Of a stretch of 64,000 nt of DNA, positions 59,501 through 64,000 are shown one piece after another (position 1 is the first letter of the stretch; every line of letters begins with the position of its first letter). Below the pieces are notes generated by a model. It had not been told where the DNA came from and did not search any database. It saw only the letters and a program-made list of their open reading frames with translations. The stretch spans positions 558,001 to 622,000 of the forward strand of contig BROG01000046.1 of the NCBI GenBank assembly GCA_030159075.1. The letters run 5' to 3'. The stretch comes from Atrina japonica (lineage: Eukaryota; Mollusca; Bivalvia; Pterioida; Pinnidae). The position numbers were made by a program, and so were the translations under genes.

Positions 59501-62500
59501 TCCCATTCTTAATATTATTTTCGTTTTGATAAATACTGATACTAGCCATATAATTTACACAATTCCATGATGTATACACCAGATGAAGTGAACAAAATTA
59601 CCTGATAAGCAGCTTAATGGCCAAATATACATTCATTTTATTCACATTTAATTTCAAGTACAAAACAATCCAACAGTTTACTGATCATCAATTTAAATTT
59701 TGCTTTTATTAAGCTTGGCACTTGATATTTGTCTGTATCATTTCTGTTCCAAATCAATCAATTCAAGTTTCCAACCATGTTTTTTTTTCAACATTTCAAC
59801 ATGGCTTGTGGCAACAAATATTTAAATATGTATGATAAAGTTTCTCCAATGTTAGACCTAGAGGTCACTTGTATATGTCAATAGCTTCCTTGCAATTAAA
59901 TAATTACATTGTATCTGAAAAACTAATTTTACAGGTTTAAATTATAATAAATATAAGTGATTTCTTGTTTCATCAAAATCTTTAATTGTATTAAAGTGGT
60001 TTAAAGACAATTTTTAATAAAATGGCTATCATTGTTTTAATGAAAATATTCACAATCACACACCTCATGAAACTGGTGTATGTATATCTCTTTTTCTCAC
60101 CCCCTCATCAAACAAAATAACATGTGAAATAACACATCTAAAATACATTATAATATGCAATCATCTGTGTATTCTTTTGATTTTTTCCAAATGTAATGCT
60201 TCACAATCACCTTCCCTATCAACTACATATGCATTCTCATTCTCTCTCTCTCTCTCTCCTTCCCTCCCTCAAGCACACACACACACTCTCTCTCGTGTGT
60301 TTTAGTCAGACTAACCTGTGAATCCATTTGATAATCTTCTAGCATTTGCTGAGCCCATTCCAATAATCCCAGGGCATCTGATGGGATACTAGCACCTGGA
60401 TCTTTTTTGTGAACCAGAACTAATACTCTACACATCTGATGTATGACACCCCTGTGAAAGGGAAGACATACACATATAAAAGTTCACATGGCAAGTGTCA
60501 TTTAAACAAGATGTTCTTGAGAAACTCAATACCCCTAAGACACGAGTCATTTATAAAGAATTTAATGTCCCCTAGCTCTGGATAATATTGTTGTATGTTG
60601 GCCATTATCAAAGTAAAATGATGTACCAAATTTGGTTGAAATGTGTGAAAAAAAGTCAAGTTATTTGACAGAAACCTAAACATTACAAACAGATTATTAA
60701 CAGACAGTAGACACATTGGCACATAAAGTCATGCAAGTATTACAGTCAAAAATAAATACAGTGGAACCTGTCTTGAAAGACAGTCCTTCTTCCACTGAAA
60801 TGTGGTCTAACAAGACAGGTGGTCTCTTAAAAGAGGTTCCATGTAAAGAATTATTGAACCAAGTGGTTTTGAGAATGTGGTCTTCCTAGACAGGTACCAC
60901 TGTACATAAAAATTTACTAGAAACATGATGATTACACTGGTTACACTTTCAAGTAATTATGTTATATAAGCAAATATGATAGGGTGTAGTACAGTAAGTG
61001 ACTCTATCAACAACAAATCTTTTTTTAGTATATTCTTACTTGTAAGTAGAAGCTCTTGTGTCATCAGGATCCATTGCACGAAGTTTACGCCTGATTTGAT
61101 TAAGTAAAATGAGGAGGGATGGAGCTTGAGCACGTAATTTTTCAAGTTCTTCAAGATACTTATCCTTATCTACCATGCTTCGTCTCAGGGTGTCCATATC
61201 AGGTTCTACAGAAGAAATATCATTGTGATCAAAAGGAATATACTATGATATATGTGAATAACAAGATATCTTTAACTCTTCAACCCCTGTAAAACAATGA
61301 ACTCTTCTGTAAATCAATGACTTAGAACAGTCCAACTGTGTCTTTAGGGGTAAATGGGTAATGGAACACTATGCCCCTAGAGCTAAACCATTGATAAAGT
61401 TTGTAAAGACCAATAACTAATACTGTTTAATGCTGGTCATAACCAAACTTAATCTATGCTTCTGGATATATAGCATCATATCAAATTTGGTTGAAATTTG
61501 GGGGTAAAAATTAAACTTTACAAATTGATTTTCCAATAAACTATGACCCATCAATCGCACCCCTATATCTCTGGACTTAAACAATTCTAATATTGAACAT
61601 GAGATTACTTTAAATTATTTAATGAAATGATTTCTGTGCAAGATGATTTCATAATATTATCACAAATATGAAAGTCTTAACTGATTTGGCTGTATTCTTG
61701 TCTCAGAGTAAACAGTTTGTTTTTTTAATATTATTTTATGGCACACTCAAAACTTTTTCAGTTATATTGTGACAGCCAGTTTTTAATTGTTGGGGAGAGA
61801 ACCTGGTTTCTATGTACCCATAGAGTATCACAAATGTCTTCCTTTACAAACTCTATTTGTACTTACCAAAGCCTTTGTTATCATAAATTGGAATCTACAA
61901 AAAAATAAAAAAAAACATTAGTCTTGTCATTATGTGAAAATCAATAAAGATAATTTAACTAATAGTATAAATCGGTAATTTGTTATGTCATAAAATATTG
62001 ACAAACAGTAAACAGCTCGTTTTATATGCATATAGCACCTTGTATATGTGTTTGTAAACAGCACATTTTATGTATTTGTAAACAGCACATTTTATGTGTT
62101 TGCAAACAGCATGTTTTATATGTGTTTGCAAACAGCATGTTTTATGTGTTTGTAAACAGCATGTTTTATATGTTTATAAACAGCATGTTTTATATGTTTT
62201 TGTAAAAGCATGTTTAATGTGTTTGCAAACAGCACATTTTATGTGTTTACAAACAGCCCATTTTATATGTGTTTGCAAACAGCATGTTTTATGCATTTGT
62301 AAACAGCACATTTTGTGTTTGTAAGCAGCACATTTGATATGTATTTGTAAACAGCACATTTTATATGAGTTTGTAAACAGCATTTTTATATGTGTTTGTT
62401 AACAGCAGGTTTTATATGTGTTTGTTAACAGCACATTTTACATGTGTTTATTAACAGCATGTTTTATATGAGTTAGTAAACAGCATGTTTTATATGTTTG

Positions 62501-63533
62501 TAAACAGCATGTTTTATATGTGTTTGTAAACAGCATGTTTTATGTGTTTGCAAATAGCATATTTATGTGTTTACAAACAGCCCATTTTATTTGTGTTTGC
62601 AAACAGCAAATTTTATGTGTTTGTTAACAGCACATTTTATATGAGTTTGTAAACAGCATGTTTTATATGTTTGTAAACAGCACATTTTATATGAGTTTGT
62701 AAACAGCTTATTTTATATGTGTTTGTTATACTGTTGATTTACATCCCACCAAAATTATTCACCTACATAGACAGGTCACCAGGTTAATGTGAAGTACCAC
62801 AAACTATGACTTGCTATATGGACTGATGCCAATGCACTGAGTTTTTTTTAAGTGCTATACCTGCAGTGACATGGGACCTTGGTCTTAAACCTCTGTAGCA
62901 CTTCTTATGCCAAGCAAGGGAACAGTCACTTTTTAATGATGTTTACACCACAATCAACAATTTTTTGGTTATATAATGGCGACCAGTTTATAATGATAAA
63001 GAAGAAAACTTTATTACAGCATAACCTTGATAAAGATCATCAACCTTCCACAAATAAACTGGCAACCTTCCTTACATAATCAGCTTAGAGGGGTTCAAAA
63101 CCATGCTGAATAGAGGTGAGAGACCTTTGTGACTGAAACTGAGATGTTTTAACACTTGTCCACAGAGGCTCCAAAATTTCCAGCAGTTTACTTTTGTGGC
63201 AAATAAGCATATTGCAGTCCAATATGATGTCAGAGATTATCAATAAATGCAATACTTAATTAAAGTATACTTTATCACACTCCTGTTAGTCATGTACAGG
63301 AATTTTCACTTTACTAACATGAATTATAACCAAAACATCACTAATGTACCAACAAAAAAACAACAACAACAACAAATTGATAATCAAGTTATAACTTACA
63401 TAAACAACTACATAAATAGTAAAGATAAGGTTAATATACAAAGATAAAATATTGATCATAACATACTGTTTTAAGTTTTCCTGACTGCATGTTTTCTACC
63501 TTGTAATTTTTCTGCTGTAAATTTATATTCTTC
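56427..63533 (-). CDS. Unrecognised helical scaffold-like protein, C-terminal six exons, class II PDZ-type end
   Basis: Six exons join in phase: 63533-63500, 61894-61867, 61205-61040, 60451-60316, 58694-58183 and 56517-56427, about 320 residues with stop TAG. In order: a short Asn/Gln/Lys segment; a conserved-looking helical block (LRRSMVDKDKYLEELEKLRA, then SLLILLNQIRRKLRAMDPDD, then HQMCRVLVLVHKKDPG and ALGLLEWAQQMLEDYQ); a long low-complexity tail rich in Ser, His, Tyr and Pro with KRKKQSRK; and an acidic end DPLPFDPKDATEPVEV. The last three residues V-E-V fit a class II PDZ ligand. No membrane segment. I do not recognise the family. A cytoskeletal or junctional scaffold is a guess from the layout. 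The N-terminal part lies beyond the right edge. Confidence 0.75.
56743..57512. repeat. 44 bp minisatellite, about 17 copies, in the last intron of the right-hand gene
   Basis: Unit ATGGAGGAGGAAACCTGGTT plus ACAATGTCATGATTCATACA and GCCA. Most copies are identical; a few around 57115-57325 are shortened (missing TTAC, TGGTTACA and more). Before it, two copies of a 65 bp ATCATGATGCCAG.ACATGGGAGA block lie at 56633-56740. Open plus-strand frames here are artefacts of the repeat. Confidence 0.95.
57860..58125 (-). mobile_element. tRNA-derived SINE, minus strand
   Basis: Minus-strand head GCGACCTCTGTGGCTGAGTG then GTTAGAGCATCATGC is a clear tRNA-like A box (TGGCTGAGTGGTTAGAGC). The body includes TTGCCAGTTTACTTGGGGAA and GAGAAAGTTTGCCAG. 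To the left, CAAGCACTTTTCAAGG repeats suggest a decayed tail. It lies in the same intron as the 44 bp array. Confidence 0.65.
58183..58694 (-). CDS. Right-hand gene, long low-complexity exon
   Basis: Encodes 170 codons from VQNESESVETGCKISYIDVP to SIPSSSSSMAA, rich in Ser, His, Tyr and Gln, with KHSKRKKQSRK in the middle (possible nuclear or phosphoinositide-binding patch). Acceptor TTTTTTCAG, donor GTAAGT. The run of Ser codons comes from a (ATC)n-like DNA tract. Confidence 0.85.
59299..59504. mobile_element. 206 bp MITE with ~28 bp near-perfect TIRs
   Basis: Left end GGGACTAATTCATGTACCAC then ATGATACCCAAT; right end inverted, GGGACTAATTCATGTACCAC then ATGATAACCAAT. No certain target duplication. 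The ends could fold into a long hairpin. Confidence 0.75.
60238..60300. repeat. CT/CA microsatellite
   Basis: TCTCTC tract followed by ACACACAC and CTCTCTC. Confidence 0.9.
60316..60451 (-). CDS. Right-hand gene, second helical exon
   Basis: Completes Lys, then GVIHQMCRVLVLVHKKDPGA, SDALGLLEWAQQMLEDYQ and MDSQ. Acceptor TTTCACAG, donor GTTAGT. A CT/CA-rich tract (60238-60300) follows in the intron. Confidence 0.8.
60452..61039. other. Intron of the right-hand gene with one MITE
   Basis: Apart from the element at 60759-60902 nothing is recognised. Confidence 0.5.
60759..60902. mobile_element. pogo-type MITE, 144 bp, TA target duplication
   Basis: Left end CAGTGGAACCTGTCTTGAAA; right end inverted CAGTGGTACCTGTCTAGGAA. 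TA on both sides (60757-60758, 60903-60904). Internal TGGTCTAACAAGACAGGTGG is a further copy of the GGTCT..AGACAGG word. Confidence 0.8.
61040..61205 (-). CDS. Right-hand gene, helical exon
   Basis: Completes Glu, then PDMDTLRRSMVDKDKYLEEL and LRAQAPSLLILLNQIRRKLR up to TRASTY. Acceptor TTCTGTAG, donor GTAAGA. Heptad-like Leu spacing suggests a helical hairpin or coiled coil. Confidence 0.8.
61206..61866. other. Intron of the right-hand gene, nothing recognised
   Basis: No frame or element that I can support. Confidence 0.5.
61867..61894 (-). CDS. Right-hand gene, 28 bp microexon
   Basis: Acceptor TTTTTTTGTAG, nine codons IPIYDNKGF plus one base, donor GTAAGT. Very short but with strong splice sites, in phase with both neighbours. 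Confidence 0.6.
62030..62735. repeat. Variable ~22-27 bp tandem array, about 28 copies
   Basis: Core TTTGTAAACAGCATGTTTTA plus TATGTG, with variants TTTGCAAACAGC, ACATTTTATGTG and TTTGTTAACAGC. Unit length varies because ATATGTG is sometimes ATGTG. It lies in the intron between the two microexons of the right-hand gene. Both strands stay open by chance. Confidence 0.9.
62736..63499. other. Intron of the right-hand gene with a decayed SINE
   Basis: A CAA-rich tract lies near 63355-63376. The SINE at 63020-63175 is listed separately. Confidence 0.5.
63020..63175 (-). mobile_element. Decayed copy of the same tRNA-SINE family
   Basis: The minus strand reads GGAGCCTCTGTGGACAAGTG, AGGTCTCTCACCTC, TTTTGAACCCCTCT and TTGCCAGTTTATTTGTGGAA. 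This is the same order as the SINE at 57860-58125. Confidence 0.5.
63500..63533 (-). CDS. Right-hand gene, first visible exon (34 bp microexon)
   Basis: Acceptor TTTTTTCAG, then the last base of a codon and KNINLQQKNYK; donor GTAGAA is weak. The phase that joins to the next exon is the one that avoids an early stop there. The alternative reading EEYKFTAEKLQ would hit a stop in the next exon, so I rejected it. Confidence 0.55.
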
Positions 63534-64000
63534 CTGAAAAAAGTGGAAACAAAGATGGAAATTTTACATATATCAAATTCATACAGCATTCTGTGTGAGT
63601 TTAATTCTGAGAATTAAGTGTTTGAGTAACACTATGCCCCCCCTGGAGCTAAGACTGATAATGAACATTTTTAAGTTCTATAATTCTATGACAAAATCTG
63701 CCTAGGTCTCAACAATATAAAGCAAAATACCAAAAGTAGAATTTAAGATTTATACAAAGTACATGTAGTTAGTGGGAATAGCACAATTCAAAATTGTCAC
63801 TACTTCTGGGTCAAATGTCTCTAGTCTTGGGTCAAATTTTTACTAGTCCTGGGTCAAATGTCACTAGTCTTAGGTCATATTGTCACTAGTCCTGGGTCAG
63901 ATTGTCCTAGTCTGGGTCAAATGTTACTAGCCCTGCAGCTTCACATGAGGATTTGGTTAAAATCGACAGATTGATTCTTGAGAAAAGTTGAAAATGTGTA
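63534..64000. repeat. Intron of the right-hand gene with ~22 bp imperfect repeats
   Basis: Between about 63800 and 63930, ACTAGTCCTGGGTCAAATGT-like units occur six to seven times with changes. Nothing else recognised up to the window edge. Confidence 0.7.

Larger units (their letters stand above)
58695..60315. other. Intron of the right-hand gene
   Basis: Contains one MITE (59299-59504) and a CT/CA microsatellite (60238-60300). Otherwise nothing recognised. Confidence 0.5.

Noticed and set aside
62094..62383. Cys/Leu-rich frames on both strands (VCKQHVL repeats)
   Set aside because: Artefact of a 22-27 bp tandem array; both strands are open in the same place.
63500..63533. Reading the 34 bp exon as EEYKFTAEKLQ
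   Set aside because: That phase runs into a stop in the next exon; the KNINLQQKNYK phase joins cleanly to IPIYDNKGF.

Overview
The window is nuclear DNA of an animal. It is AT-rich, its genes have many small exons in long introns, and it is crowded with DNA-transposon fragments, tRNA-derived SINEs and minisatellites. The G3BP gene and the style of the SINEs and short dispersed repeats suggest a lophotrochozoan, most likely a bivalve mollusc; that placement is inference.

Three host genes can be built from exons whose splice sites and reading phases agree. (1) Minus strand, 19237 down to 2794: a G3BP gene (Ras-GAP SH3-binding protein, stress-granule nucleator). Eight coding exons carry the NTF2-like domain, the acidic and proline-rich linkers and the first half of the RRM. 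The rest of the RRM and the RGG tail lie beyond the left edge. (2) Plus strand, 29390 to about 44.1 kb: a small unrecognised gene with two shared exons (58 residues) followed by five candidate alternative last exons. All five use the same phase, all restore an Arg at the junction, each ends in its own stop, and all carry a variant of one short hydrophobic-Pro motif. (3) Minus strand, 63533 down to 56427: the last six coding exons of an unrecognised protein with a conserved helical region, a long Ser/His/Tyr-rich tail and a C-terminal class II PDZ-type ligand; it starts beyond the right edge.

Inside the last visible G3BP intron sits a complete-looking 6.8 kb DNA transposon (3754-10542). It has 15 bp inverted termini, a 5 bp target duplication, a TATA box, a leader intron, a coding region of about 1,200 codons, a poly(A) signal and a five-copy 186 bp array. 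Its protein is a large coiled-coil transposase-like protein whose superfamily I cannot name. The frame is broken three times by single-base changes, each in a homopolymer.

The rest is intron and intergenic DNA. Supported elements are a 2.4 kb TTAA-flanked element (19.3-21.7 kb), two hAT-like elements with 6 bp and 5 bp target duplications, an element whose ends are arrays of an AAATCGGCAC motif (27.3-28.3 kb), three pogo-type MITEs with TA duplications, a 206 bp MITE, several SINEs, a degraded piggyBac fragment and about a dozen tandem arrays. The stretch 44.1-56.4 kb holds no gene that I can support.
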